From contig MCGO01000001.1 of NCBI GenBank assembly GCA_002104985.1, positions 744,001 to 808,000 of the forward strand: 64,000 nt of DNA. Reading direction: 5' to 3'. The notes below the pieces were generated by a model, which did not search any database, was not told where the DNA came from, and was given only the letters and a program-made list of their open reading frames with translations. The position numbers were made by a program, and so were the translations under genes. Source of the stretch: Rhizoclosmatium globosum (Eukaryota; Chytridiomycota; Chytridiomycetes; Chytridiales; Chytriomycetaceae). Positions 10,758 through 20,999 of the stretch are shown piece after piece. Numbering within the stretch: the stretch's first letter is position 1; each line of letters starts with the position of its first letter.

Positions 10758-12758
10758 ATGCGCCTTCCGTCGCTTCTCTTTGTGTGCTTGGTCGTCGCCG
10801 TGACAGTTCTCGCGAATTGTCCATTGAAGGAAAAGTGTCCGTGAGTCACTCGTCTGCTGTCGATTGGTTGATTCGATCGCCATTGCTGATCCCTCCTCCC
10901 TTCCATCTTCCATAGTTACGTCAAATACTCGCCAACGAAACACGGTGACGATGCTGAGTGCCCCCTCAAAAAGGCTGGATGTCCCTACTACGACCACCAC
11001 GCAAAGGATAAGTCATTGGCTGACTACTTGACGGAGCAGGATGGAAAGTGTCCTCTGGATGGGAAATGCCCTTTCTACCAGGTTTAATTGAATTTCAGCC
11101 GTGTTATGAGTGTTAATGTCGTAATTTATTATCGAAGGACTTGAAGGATGGTAAGAAGGTGGATTTATCAGGCAACGCGTGCCCCTTGAAAGACAAGTGG
11201 TGAGTTTCCACAAACTGCAATCTGCAAGCAATGAATTTACTCCAATGATATTCTACATTCGAGGAATTAGCCGTTTCTAATGCCTCAAATAGTCCATACT
11301 ACAAAACCATCAAGTCTCATGGCGATTCCCTTGATTGCCCACTTGAAAAGTCATGGTGCGTCATATTATCTTATAGCCTGCTCAAATCGTCCATCTTACC
11401 TTTCCTACCTATCTCATTCAACTCGACACTTGATGACACAGTCCACGTAAGTCACTTTCCCAACCATCGTCGCTACATATTGAGACTCGACATAGACTTC
11501 AAAAAGGATTTTAAAAACGGACGTCACCCTCACCATGGTGGTTCTGGTGATTCGCATGCTGCAAAAGATGGTATGTTGCTCACATCTATCATTACCCTAA
11601 GTATTCTGCTAATAATCATGTCAGCCCTTACTTGAAATCCCACAAAACGCGTCAAGATGATGCCGAGAAGCCGTCTTGCCCAATGAAAGGCAAATGTCCA
11701 TATGCTGACAAACATCACGTCAAACACGGCGAAGGATGTCCATTGAAGGAAGGAGGCTGTCCATACTACAAGAAACATGCTGATGATGCGAGTGCTGAAG
11801 ATTTATTGCATGAGGAGGAAGGTTGTCCACTCAAGAAGGGTGGCTGTCCTTACTACGACGTGAGTGACGTTTCTATTGGTAAATTACTAGCTCTCAGTGT
11901 TTGATATAGGATGTGAAGAGTGGAAAGCAAGTCGATTTGAGCGGAAACGGTTGTCCACTTGCTGAAAAGTGCCCATACTACAAGGAGGCAAAAGAACATG
12001 GCGGAGAAAGTGGCTGCCCACTTGCCAAAAAGTGTCCTCACTTCAACAAAGATGCAACGGCAAAATCTGGTGAGGATGGCGAAACTGTAAAAGAGTGTCC
12101 ATACCGTGCAAAACAAGCCGCCGAGAAACGTGACGATGATGAGGAACCGGTAGCCAAGTGCCCACTCAAGGGAAATTGTCCGTACGCGACCGAGCACCAT
12201 GCAGCGCATGACGGAAGTGGTTGTCCTTTGAAGAAAGGCGGATGTCCATATTACAATGAACACGCCAAAGACGGAGACGTTGCGGATATGCTTCAACATG
12301 AAGGAGGATGTCCACTCAAGGAAAAGTGTCCTTATTACGAAGTAAGAGTTTGTCAAGGTTTCGTTGTATTCTAAAGTTTCCCTTCAGGCTATCAAAAACG
12401 GTGAAAAGGTTGACTTCACTGGAACCAAGTGCCCTCTCGCAGAAAAGTGTCCTTATTACAAGGAAGTGAAGGGACATGGTCCGTCTGCCGATTGTCCTCT
12501 CGAGAAGTCTTGTCCTCGTGAGTTCCCTTCTTGAACATGAACTCAATTTAAAACCTTTCTGGCAGACTTCAAGAAAGACTTTGAGAAGGGCGGTCACGCT
12601 CATCACGGTGGCAAACACGATTCTCACGATGCTAAGGATTGGTTTGTGTTGTCCAAAGATTACAAACCAAGCAACCTAACAACACATCTTATTACAGTCC
12701 TTATCTCAAAAATCACAAAACTAAAAATGTCGAAAAGGATCATTGGCCGAGCCTGTGA
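10758..12758 (+). CDS. secreted Cys-Pro repeat protein (33 CP dipeptides)
   Basis: Eleven exons can be traced: 10758-10840, 10916-11081, 11138-11199, 11293-11355, 11442-11446 (a 5-nt microexon), 11496-11570, 11625-11859, 11911-12341, 12388-12517, 12566-12641, 12698-12758. A signal peptide (MRLPSLLCVLVVAVTVLA) is followed directly by NCPLKEKCPY. The mature chain has three repeat modules of roughly 120-140 residues built from CPLKxKCPYY and CPLKKGGCPYY pairs, GKKVDLSGN, CPHFKKD and His-rich stretches. Every cysteine after the signal peptide is followed by proline: I count 33 (10, 11, 11 and 1). There is no CXXCH or known domain. One base appears missing at the 11570/11625 junction, because the equivalent junction in the last module (12641/12698) is in frame. 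A metal- or haem-binding role is speculation. Confidence 0.8.
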
Positions 12759-12871
12759 GACATGACGAACTCTAGTGGAATCATGGACACTTCTTTCGGA
12801 CTACCCATAACTCTAAGTTTATTGAGACGAATAAACACGATTGAAGTAAGCTCTAAGCTCAAAGATGACAT

Positions 12872-13745
12872 TTATCGTTGCGGGCTTCCAGCAGACGATG
12901 GTCTTTCAAACACATCAGCTGGAAACACTTCCTTCAATACACACTTGACATCAGTTCCAGAACTCAGAGTATATACCCTCCAAAATGAGTCTCCATCTCG
13001 TCCAACCTGCAATAACTCAAAGTTGGGTAAGATGTTGAGGTATCTGAACAATGTCCATTCCAATCTTTTCCTCTACCACCAAGCGCAAGTATTCGGGTTC
13101 CACAGTGTGACTGTACTCGTCGCTGTACAAAGCACTTGATGCGCACAAATGAGTTCTACATGTCGATCAAATTCCGCAAGAATTGTTCCGGAAGAGGATG
13201 TAGTTCCCACCCATTCTTTTCAGGAACTGTGCGTTCGTTTTTGATAATCTTGACAGTGACAGGAGAATTGTAGAATGCACTAATTCGTATTCATGTTATT
13301 CATTTGTCATCATCCGCCACATCTTCAAACACAACACATACCTCAAGATCCTCTGACGTTTCCATTCGCAGTCAACAAGATCCGTTCTAAAGGCGAATAG
13401 TCATCCGGAAGCGACACAGACGTCTCTCGCATAGACATGATATCACCCTAGGAAAACAAAAGTGAAAACGTCAATGTCCAACACCAACAAAGAAACAAAA
13501 GTAGCCATTACAAAGTGAGGTGGCGGAGGTATCAGATGCTTATTGCTCTTTCCACGGATGGCAGCGTCGCAGTCTTCGTCGACGCCTCGCATGGTTTCCA
13601 TTAGGGCGTCGTAGGCAGCCTTCAGTTCGTCTAGCCGCCTGAGTCGGAGACTTGTTACATCGGTTTCGGCGGAGGATGAGGCGGTTGAGATCTTGCTCCC
13701 AATTGAACTGGTGACAAGCTCAAATGTGGCTGAGATGTTGGACAT
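12872..13745 (-). CDS. conserved protein, possibly chorismate-lyase-like fold
   Basis: Starts MSNISATFELVTSS at 13745. A 5' exon with a coiled-coil-like segment (LRRLDELKAAYDALM) is followed by introns at about 13443-13500 and about 13280-13350. The core reads PLERILLTANGN, then ILSAFYNSPVTVKIIKNE, then FRYLNILPNFELL and GRDGDSFWRVYTL, ending VLKEVFPADVFE. The order of these blocks recalls the DUF98/UbiC chorismate-lyase-like fold, but I could not confirm this and name no function. Two single-base frame slips (near 13390 and near 13050) must be bridged to read it, as in the neighbouring genes. Confidence 0.5.
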
Positions 13746-13807
13746 GTTTTTTGGAAGGGTTTATAGCTCTTCATATAAAAAAGGAAATAACTAGGGTCGA
13801 CTAAAGT

Positions 13808-15067
13808 ATGAATCATCATCCGTGGAGTTTCTTTGAGTTAGAATCGGTTACAAGGAAAACCGTGGTACTTTTGGAGTGAAATTCCAAGAATCCGAATACA
13901 AAAATGTCAGGCACAGAGAGTCTCCATCCAACTATCTTGCAAGACCATCAATGATTGATAGCCCGGACAAGTCAGAGGCACAGACCACTGACGACGGATA
14001 CTTTACACCAGTTTCAAAGAGAGAACCTGTCATACAGCAGCGATGAACGAGCCATACCATACGGAACCTTTAACAAGCCGTCTTTGCACCAACAACGAAG
14101 GCCCAACAAAGGTGAAATGATCCGTGAACCCTTGAATCATAAAGCGCGTTTGAATAACGAACATCCCATAAACAGAGACTCACTCCCGAAGACATCAAGC
14201 TAGAGATAATCCAACAACCTGAAAAGGCTCGAGTATGTGGCTTCAGCGTGATGGATAGACGGTTCGTTTTTTGATATTCTTTATTGGGTTGGTAAGCTAA
14301 ACCCACAACACGATAGACCCATCTTCCCACCGCCCGTGATCAAACTCACCGGGAACCTCGATATCCTCGAAGATTCTTCATCACTCGTAATGTTCGCGTC
14401 TCTCTGGTCGAGGTTAGTAATCATCCTCTGGGCCGTTATATCGGTTTAGTAAAGGATTGTCAAATGACTCACTGCAGGGATCTTCAACAATGTGTATCGT
14501 ATTCTCATAAAGCTGCACCAGCGTTTTCAAGTACGTTATTGGATCGAGAAGATTGTGGACGGGAGGGGTTAGTGTCGAGCGAAGGTCAGAGGAACTTGTC
14601 ACGGAAAAGTATCGTATAACACCTACGGCTATATCCAATCCATGATAATCATGGGACAGCTTGTAACAGAGTGTTGTGACTTGTACGATCAGAAAAGGTG
14701 AAGGGCAAGTTTTTCGTGTATAACGACTTGGCGATACGGTCAAGTGGGTTCTATCGGCTCAAATTTGATTTATACCAAATGAACGAGTTAAGTTTCCCCA
14801 TGAAATCAGTATCGGTTCCATAAGCTAATTATCGGTATACAAAAAGGATGTTCCAGGAAGTCCTCCACTTGCAACTCTTTACAGAATGTATTCCAAGCAT
14901 TCTCCCCAAAATCGTTTCCAGGACTCGCAGATCCAACCCCACTTAGCGCGTGTTTTGCTCGACAGGGAATCGCTATTCGGATGCGAACTAAACCTGGAGG
15001 TGCAAAACGGAAATATGAAGCTGAAGAATACGATGATGAATGTACCTTTTGGGTACAGAGCTTCTAA
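13808..15067 (+). pseudogene. velvet-domain regulator, broken by frameshifts
   Basis: Velvet-domain blocks appear in order on the plus strand: TPEDIKLEIIQQPEKARVC and GFSVMDRR (about 14185-14255), then after an intron PIFPPPVIKLTG (about 14319-14355), then GKFFVYNDLAIRSSGFYRLK (about 14700-14760), and finally FSPKSFPGLADPTPLS with CFARQGIAIRMRTK (about 14900-15000). Velvet proteins are fungal transcription factors linking development and secondary metabolism. The blocks lie in different frames with in-frame stops between them, beyond what short introns explain. Either the copy is decayed or the local consensus has indels; the good conservation of each block favours sequence error. The N-terminus (Ser/Pro-rich, from about 13808 or 13904) is uncertain. 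Confidence 0.65.
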
Positions 15068-15163
15068 GCATAAAGAGTAAAAGAGATAAGATTAATGATT
15101 TGAGGGTGGAGAAGGTTCCAACTAGCGGCTTCACAAAAAAGAAAAAGAGGTCAACCAACCAAG

Positions 15164-15977
15164 ATGGCACCTACTGGAATCGAGATTGACTCGTTCCTTC
15201 CAAAAGAAGCATTTGTGATCCTGAGCACTACAAGGACGACATCTCGTCGGTAAGTACCGGTGTCGATGAGTTGAACGTACAAGTCTGACACTCTGCATCA
15301 GGTTCTGATTCCACATGGTCTCATCATCAACCGCATCGAAAAGATTGCCCAGGACATTGCCAAAGACTACCAAGGCCCAATCACAGCCTGTTGTGTCCTC
15401 AAAGGGTACGTACCTTGTATGCCTCATGGCTGTGTCGCCACACCATCATCTAAACCATCGATATAAAAACAACAAACAGAGCTTCAGTCTTCTACGCCGA
15501 CCTGATGAACGCACTTCGCAAAGTAAAGACACCAGACCAAGGATCCGTACAGTTTTCATACGAGTTTATGAAAGTCAAGTCATACCACAACACGGAATCG
15601 ACGGGCGAAGTTAAAATATCGTTGACGGAGGATGAGTTGAAGTCGTATAAGGGAAAGCACTTGTTGATTGTGGAGGATATCGTTGATACCGGAGTCACGT
15701 ACGTTTCTTATTGTTGGAGGATACAAAAGCTTAAGTGATTCTTACAGAATGGTTGCGCTGCTTAACGATTGAAGCAATACGAGCCAGCTAGTGTCAGAGT
15801 TGTCTCCATGCTCCTCAAGAGAACCGAGAGAAGCAACGGATAGTTCCAGATTACTTTGGGTTCTCCGTTCCCGACTATTTCGTGATTGGATATGGACTGG
15901 ATTACAATGAGTATTTCCGGGAGATGGAGCACATTTGCATCATTAGCGAGTCTGGAATCGAGAAATACAAGTCTTGA
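15164..15977 (+). CDS. HPT1: hypoxanthine-guanine phosphoribosyltransferase with frameshifts
   Basis: Purine salvage enzyme converting hypoxanthine or guanine plus PRPP to IMP or GMP in the cytosol. Blocks seen are [36 protein letters not shown], the PRPP loop [11 protein letters not shown], then [14 protein letters not shown] and the C-terminal [12 protein letters not shown]. Introns follow DDISS (GTAAGT...CATCAG), VLKG (GTACGT...AACAG) and DTGVT (GTACGT...TTACAG), all frame-consistent. Three single-base losses are needed to read the whole protein: near 15212 (before DPEHYKDD), near 15765 (before RLKQYEP) and near 15840 (before VPDYFGF). Given the strong conservation of every block, sequence error is likelier than decay. 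The gene symbol follows yeast usage. Confidence 0.75.
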
Positions 15978-16145
15978 TTTCGAAGGAAGATTCCCAGGAC
16001 CCCACTCCCTTTGTCTGACACCATTCGTTTACTGTAATACATTACGCGGGTTTTTATTTTGATGGCAGCTGGATGCACGCAAATGGTATAAACAAAGATG
16101 TGTATGCTGAAGGCCCCAGACAGACGAATCCGAGTCACAGACAGA

Positions 16146-16351
16146 CTACTTCTTTGACAGAGCGACGGCCTTGATCCGTTGTCTGTTCTGAATGCGCAGG
16201 TACTTTACAGAAAGCTGCTCCTCGGGCGCCCACTCCGTCTTTGGCTTTGAATCGAGGAGGGCAAAGAGCCAGGCGGGTACGCCGCATCTGGCTTCACAAC
16301 CGGATCCGTCTTTCCGACAAAGATGTTGATGTTCTTGAGCACCTTCGACAT
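16146..16351 (-). CDS. mitochondrial ribosomal protein mL54 (Mrpl37-like)
   Basis: Short protein of the mitochondrial large ribosomal subunit. Reading MSKVLKNINIFVGKTDPVV, then YP, then AWLFALLDSKPKTEWAPEEQ and YLRIQNRQRIKAVALSKK matches the mL54 pattern (ILKGKDPV...YPxWLWxLL...EExxxxYxRxxxRxxIK). The frame slips by one base near 16277 between Tyr-Pro and Trp. About 69 residues are seen, whereas the family normally has a mitochondrial presequence, so a 5' exon probably lies upstream (toward 16400-16650, overlapping the divergent gene). The TTTCAG at about 16378 may be its acceptor. Confidence 0.65.
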
Positions 16352-16427
16352 TTGGTTTTCCTTTTTCGAGACAAGTTTTCTGAAACCCAACAAAAGAAGA
16401 AGAAAGAAAGAAAGAAAGTTGTCCCAA

Positions 16428-17759
16428 ATGACCTCCAGCGAACACTCAGACTCGGACAGCGAAGACCTCCAGGCCCCAATTGTCGGACAAGACGACGATG
16501 CGCCAGTCGCTGCGATGGCCGGAATGACGTCGACAAAAAGCAGAACTTTGTTGATCGCTTTGATGTTTGTTGTTTGTTTGATTGGATTGGATTGGATTGA
16601 GTAACCTTATTATCCTTGTTTAGATTGCCGTCACGGAATTCCTGCAAAAGAGCAAGTCTTCAATTGCCTTGCACACTCCCCAGAAGGTCGAGTCTAACTT
16701 TAGGTACTTTGACTGCACACCCAGGCTCACAAACATGAAACACACCAATCACCCCTGCCCCTGCTTCATCCCTTCTCATTCCTACACAACAAGAATCTAA
16801 CTCCCCAATGTTAACCCAGAATCTTCCGTCAATGGTCAAAAGAGAAGCTCACAAAGGCCGATGAAGAGAACCCATCCCACATCACTGTCCAACCTGAAGT
16901 CGATGAGGCCGGTGACGAAGTCAAAGCCATGAACTCGTACTTTACAGAAGTGGGTGATCTCGTTGAGAAGCACATTCAGCAATTGAAGGCTTTGAACGAG
17001 ACCGAGGCTGCTATGGCCTTGTTTTTTCAGCAGAAGGGGTATGTTTGTACTCTTTTAATTTTGTTCTATGGACCAAGTGGCGACGAGGGCGGGGTGTTGT
17101 GAAGGGTAGAAGGTGAGGGCAGTGGAGGGCTGATGATAAGCGGCGAATGAGAGTGCCCAACAACAACTCTGGAAACCAGCCACCAAAACCCACATCCAGC
17201 CCCAACCCAACCTAAAAATCTAAAAACTTTGCAGATACCAAGAAAAGCACGAAGAAATCTCATCAATGTCCATCGACATTGGAAAGACCTTTTCCGAGAA
17301 CGTCAAGAACCGTGCGGTGCAACTAAGCGCCATGGAATCCTTCTCCGAGTTTGTCCAAACATTCAAGAACAAGGCGATCCAAGACTCTGTCGAGACGATT
17401 GAGAAGCAGCGTATTTCTCGTATTGAGTTTGATGCTTTTGCGCACAAGATTGCGTTGTTGCAGAGAACTGTTTCTCTGTAAGTCACTTGTTTTATTCTTC
17501 GTATTCAGTTTCAAGTTTCTTACGATTGTGCTCAATCAGCTCTGGGTCTACCGTTTTGGGTAAAGAGTTGCCACCAACTATTGACCTGACACCTGTCGAG
17601 AAGGAGTTTGAGCATGCGAAGGGACAATTCTTGGCGTCCAAGAACAAGTACCAAAACCTGTCTACTGCCGTGATTGATAAAGCTGTTCTCTTGGAAATGA
17701 AGCGTGACGTTGACTTCCGTGTTCAGTTGGAGAAGGTGTGGCGGTTGACTAACGAGTGA
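16428..17759 (+). CDS. BAR-like coiled-coil protein
   Basis: Starts MTSSEHSDSDSEDLQ with an acidic N-terminus. About five exons follow: a first intron ending at about 16622 (TTTAG), a second about 16706-16819, a third about 17039-17234 containing GC-rich filler, and a fourth about 17478-17540. The protein continues AVTEFLQKSKSS, then RIFRQWSKEKL, then a long heptad-like helical region (EVGDLVEKHIQQLKALNE, ISSMSIDIGKTFSENVKNRA, FVQTFKNKAIQDSVETIEK) and ends QLEKVWRLTNE. The helix order and lengths resemble a BAR/sorting-nexin C-terminal dimer that binds curved membranes. I saw no PX domain, and the subfamily is unknown. Confidence 0.5.
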
Positions 17760-18101
17760 ATGTCGGGTGCTGATTGATGATGACATTGTTGGATCTCTAT
17801 CTCTTATTTTGTAACCTTATTATCTCTCTTTCCTTTTTTTCTCTCTCTTTAACCTCACAAGATGTGTATTGGCGCAGTAAATTTTGAGGCTGTTTATTAG
17901 ACCTTTATGTTTAACACCATTTTGGTTATGTTTCAGCAAAGGAAACCACAACAACACAAATACGTTGATAAATCTATATTAGGATAAACATACCAAACAA
18001 AGCAGCAACGAGTAAAAGAAGAATAATATGGCACACAAACACAATCAATAAGAATAAAAGCTAAAGATATAAAACAACCCTACAACATTACAAAGTAGTA
18101 A
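17760..18101. other. convergent intergenic region, nothing recognised
   Basis: This 342-base AT-rich gap separates the 3' ends of a plus-strand and a minus-strand gene. It holds pyrimidine runs and A-rich stretches (ATAATATGG, AATAAAAGC) compatible with poly(A) signals for both genes. No repeat, RNA gene or reading frame was noticed. Confidence 0.5.
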
Positions 18102-19769
18102 TCAAAGCTCCATAGCATCCCCAACTTCGTCATCCTCAGCAACTGTACGCACTATAGTTGGCACCGCCAAAGCAGGTGACGCTTTTGGTGTCCGTCCACT
18201 GACTTTAACAGATTCCAACGGCCTATACACAGTCTCTCCACTCCTAGAGTCTCCAAACACAACCATGGGAGACTTGAACACCAACTGCCCATCTTCTCCA
18301 AACACCTGCATCAACACTTTGGGTCCCTCTTCAAGATGATCGTCACCGTCATCACTGGTACTCCCACTTTGTGTACTCCCACTGCTACTCCCCGAATTAC
18401 TAGAATTACTACTGCTGCTGCTAGATTCCAGGGGTTGCTGAGTCACTCCAAGACTCGCCAATGCAGCATCAATCTCCAAATCCAAATCCGAAAAATCAAA
18501 CTCGTCTTCCTCTGAAGTAGAAAACGCTTCCCTCGGTACACCTGCATCCAAATCATCGTCATCATCTTCCATCGAGTCACCGCCACTTTCCTTCTGATCA
18601 TTATCATTCCCATCATCACCCCAATCTGAATACGCATAGGACACCTCCGAATGCACACCATCAAGGGCAGGATCATACTCAGAATCATACTCTTGCTCAC
18701 CACCATCGCCATCACCATCACCACCATCACCCTCAGGATTGTGTGGCGAAGAAGGCGTCGGAGAATTCCCATACAAAAGGTCTTCACGCGTCACAATACG
18801 GAACGAGCGAGACCCAAGACCCGCTTCACGCATCAATTCCATGAACGCGTCTCGACCCAGGTCTAGCCCCATGGGTGCACCTGTAGTAGGATCAACAGCA
18901 GTATTATTACTTGAACCCCCTCCGACACCAGTTGCAGAAGAAGCAGCAATAGCGTTCCGTGCACGTCGTTTCGCAGCTTGAATAGAGTTATGATTCGCTA
19001 GAAGCTGTTTCTTTCTCCGTCTACGAGCAGAGGTAGGAGACAACTGGCCGAGTTCAAACAGAGACGAGTCAGTTGCTGGATCTGTTGAAAGTGGGTCCAC
19101 CAACAGAGAAGAAGTAGAAGGTTGACGGTGTGCATGATGACTGTGCTTGTTCTTGTTATTCTTTCGTTTCTTGTGTTTACGTGGTGGCCGTTGAAGAGGT
19201 GAAGAAGCTGTGATGGCAGAGGAAGAAGAGGGAGGGTGGATGAAATCAAGGGCTTGTGAAGGAGCTGTTAGAGCAGTATCCCGGTTCACCCAATTTGGAC
19301 GTGGATTCCTCAGCGGTAAAAGATTTGAGCTAGTTTGGATTGGAGGGCCGAGTCTGTCTAGAATGTTTGGCTTATTTGCAGTGGTAGTTGATGTTGTTGA
19401 TGATGTGACAGCAGGGGGTCTTGAAGCGGACGAAGCGTGGTGATTTTCATAGCGTCGTCTTGAAGGAGGAGGAAGCAAGGGCGTGAGGACGACGGTTGCG
19501 GATCTGTTTGGTCGTTGTTGTTGGTGGTGGTGGTGGTGGATGCTGTTGCGCAGGCCTTGGTTGTGGTTGGTGTTGGTGTTTGGTTGGCGGGTTCGGTGTG
19601 TTGGATCCTTCGAGTTTGGGTTGGCTGCGTGGACGTGGTTCAAGGTCGAGGACCGGTGCTTCTGGTAGCGGTGCTGTTGCTGCGGCGCTGTTCGGACAAC
19701 GTCGGCCATCGTGTCAAAGTGTGTTGCGCTGGTCTGAGTTGGGCCAATCGGCGGTGGAGGAGATGCCAT
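18102..19769 (-). CDS. 555-residue low-complexity acidic/serine-rich protein
   Basis: Single uninterrupted exon from MASPPPPIGPTQ to VGDAMEL. The N-terminal third is rich in His, Asn, Gln and Pro. Lys/Arg clusters around residues 195-205 (RPPRKHKKRKNNKNKH) and 255 (ARRRRKKQ) look like nuclear localisation signals. The middle is acidic (Glu/Asp/Gly runs around residues 350-430), followed by a long Ser/Asn run (about 455-480). The last 80 residues (LMQVFGEDGQLVFKSPMVVF, TVYRPLESVKVSGRTPK) look less repetitive and may be the conserved part. No named domain was seen; a nuclear role is inferred only from composition. Confidence 0.6.
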   Translation of the reverse strand: MASPPPPIGPTQTSATHFDTMADVVRTAPQQQHRYQKHRSSTLNHVHAANPNSKDPTHRTRQPNTNTNHNQGLRNSIHHHHHQQQRPNRSATVVLTPLLPPPSRRRYENHHASSASRPPAVTSSTTSTTTANKPNILDRLGPPIQTSSNLLPLRNPRPNWVNRDTALTAPSQALDFIHPPSSSSAITASSPLQRPPRKHKKRKNNKNKHSHHAHRQPSTSSLLVDPLSTDPATDSSLFELGQLSPTSARRRRKKQLLANHNSIQAAKRRARNAIAASSATGVGGGSSNNTAVDPTTGAPMGLDLGRDAFMELMREAGLGSRSFRIVTREDLLYGNSPTPSSPHNPEGDGGDGDGDGGEQEYDSEYDPALDGVHSEVSYAYSDWGDDGNDNDQKESGGDSMEDDDDDLDAGVPREAFSTSEEDEFDFSDLDLEIDAALASLGVTQQPLESSSSSSNSSNSGSSSGSTQSGSTSDDGDDHLEEGPKVLMQVFGEDGQLVFKSPMVVFGDSRSGETVYRPLESVKVSGRTPKASPALAVPTIVRTVAEDDEVGDAMEL

Positions 19770-19915
19770 GTTTTCTGCTGTGCGTCACGTGACAAACACT
19801 GAACGTTGAAACAAGGGAAATCTCGTTATTCTTTGGTCAATGAATGCTTTTATTCAATGGAGGGCTGCTTTCCTATCAAGGCACCATTGTTGGCTTTTCT
19901 CCGACCCACGATCTT

Positions 19916-20892
19916 TTATGCCTCTCTGTGAACCATGTGCACTGCAGCCTGGTTTGTTGGCAACAACAACACATTCGCAATGTTAACGTGTGGCTTTCTG
20001 CTGGCTGTGAACACAACTAATTCAGCTACATCCTCTCCAGTCAATGGCTCAATTCCCTTGTAAACTGCATCCGCCTTGTCCTTGTCACCGTAGAAACGAA
20101 CGACACTGAATTCAGTCTCAACCATTCCAGGGTCAATTGAAGTAACGTTAATTTTGGTGGACACGAGCTCCAAACGCAAGGTACGGGTCATTGCGTCGAC
20201 AGCGTGTTTGGTAGCACAGTAGATTCCACCTCCTGGATACACCTAGCAAAACGATTCCTCAGTATACTTCTTATTGAAATGGACGCAAAGCTTACCTGAG
20301 TTCCAGCAATGGACGAGATGTTGATGACATAGCCCGAGTTCCTCTTCTTCATGCCTGGCAAGACAGCCTGAGTAACATTCAACAATCCCTTCACATTCGT
20401 GTCGAACATGACGGCAAAGTCGTCTGGCTTCACAGTCTCCAACGTGTCCATACCCTTGACCAAACCAGCATTGTTGACGAGGATATCAATACTCTGGAAC
20501 GCAACCGGAAGAGCTTCAATCGCCTCAAAGACCTATTATATGATACAGATGTGTCAGATTTCCATCGATGTGAAATCACAGTAACAAGGTTGTTTCCCTT
20601 TCCTCAAACCCACCTTTGCTCTGTCCCGCACGTCCATCTCAATCGTGTGCACCTGGAGTCCCTTGTACGTAGAAAGCAACTCAGACTTAATCTCAGCGAG
20701 TCGGTCCGCGCGGCGTCCAGTCAGGATCAGGTTCATGTTGCTGTTGGCCTTGGCGAATTCAAAGGCAGTTGCACGGCCGATTCCGGCGGATGCACCTTGA
20801 GGAAACGTGGACTATGAGTACTAGTAATGATGTGTAAGCGAGGCAACGTTACCAGTGATGAGCGCTGTCTTTCCTTGGAGTCTGCTGAACAT
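19916..20892 (-). CDS. NADP-dependent short-chain dehydrogenase (YdfG/YMR226C type)
   Basis: Classical SDR oxidoreductase. Start ATG at 20892 (MFSRLQGKTALITG), then a 57-nt intron joins G|ASAGIGRATAFEFA, giving the TGxxxGIG nucleotide-binding loop. It continues NLILTGRRADRL, an intron, then DILVNNAG, INISSIAG with the catalytic Ser region, an intron, and YCATK with the catalytic Tyr/Lys, then INVTSIDPGMVETEFS. The order and the GRRADRLxEI segment match the family that oxidises serine and related 3-hydroxy acids with NADP+. The substrate is inferred from the family. Three or four exons with short introns all keep frame. Confidence 0.85.
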
Positions 20893-20999
20893 GGGATCGA
20901 TCGGAACCAACAGGAAGAGTTTTGTTTGAAAAGCTCTGTGACAAAGTCTCCCTCAAAATCTTCAATATATCCATATTATCTCTACAATATTCAGAAGCA

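Noticed and set aside
10758..12758. Multihaem cytochrome or cystine-rich antifungal-type protein
   Set aside because: There is no CXXCH motif and no even Cys spacing of known disulphide folds; every Cys is in a Cys-Pro pair instead.
12762..13139. 125-codon plus-strand open frame
   Set aside because: It lies opposite the conserved minus-strand blocks FRYLNILPNFELL and GRDGDSFWRVYTL and has no recognisable protein character.
16405..16422. GAAA microsatellite as a mobile-element tail
   Set aside because: It is only a short simple repeat just upstream of the BAR-like gene start, without target duplication.
19483..19802. Plus-strand frames rich in Val, Gly or Trp
   Set aside because: They are antisense shadows of the His/Gln/Asn codon runs in the low-complexity minus-strand gene.
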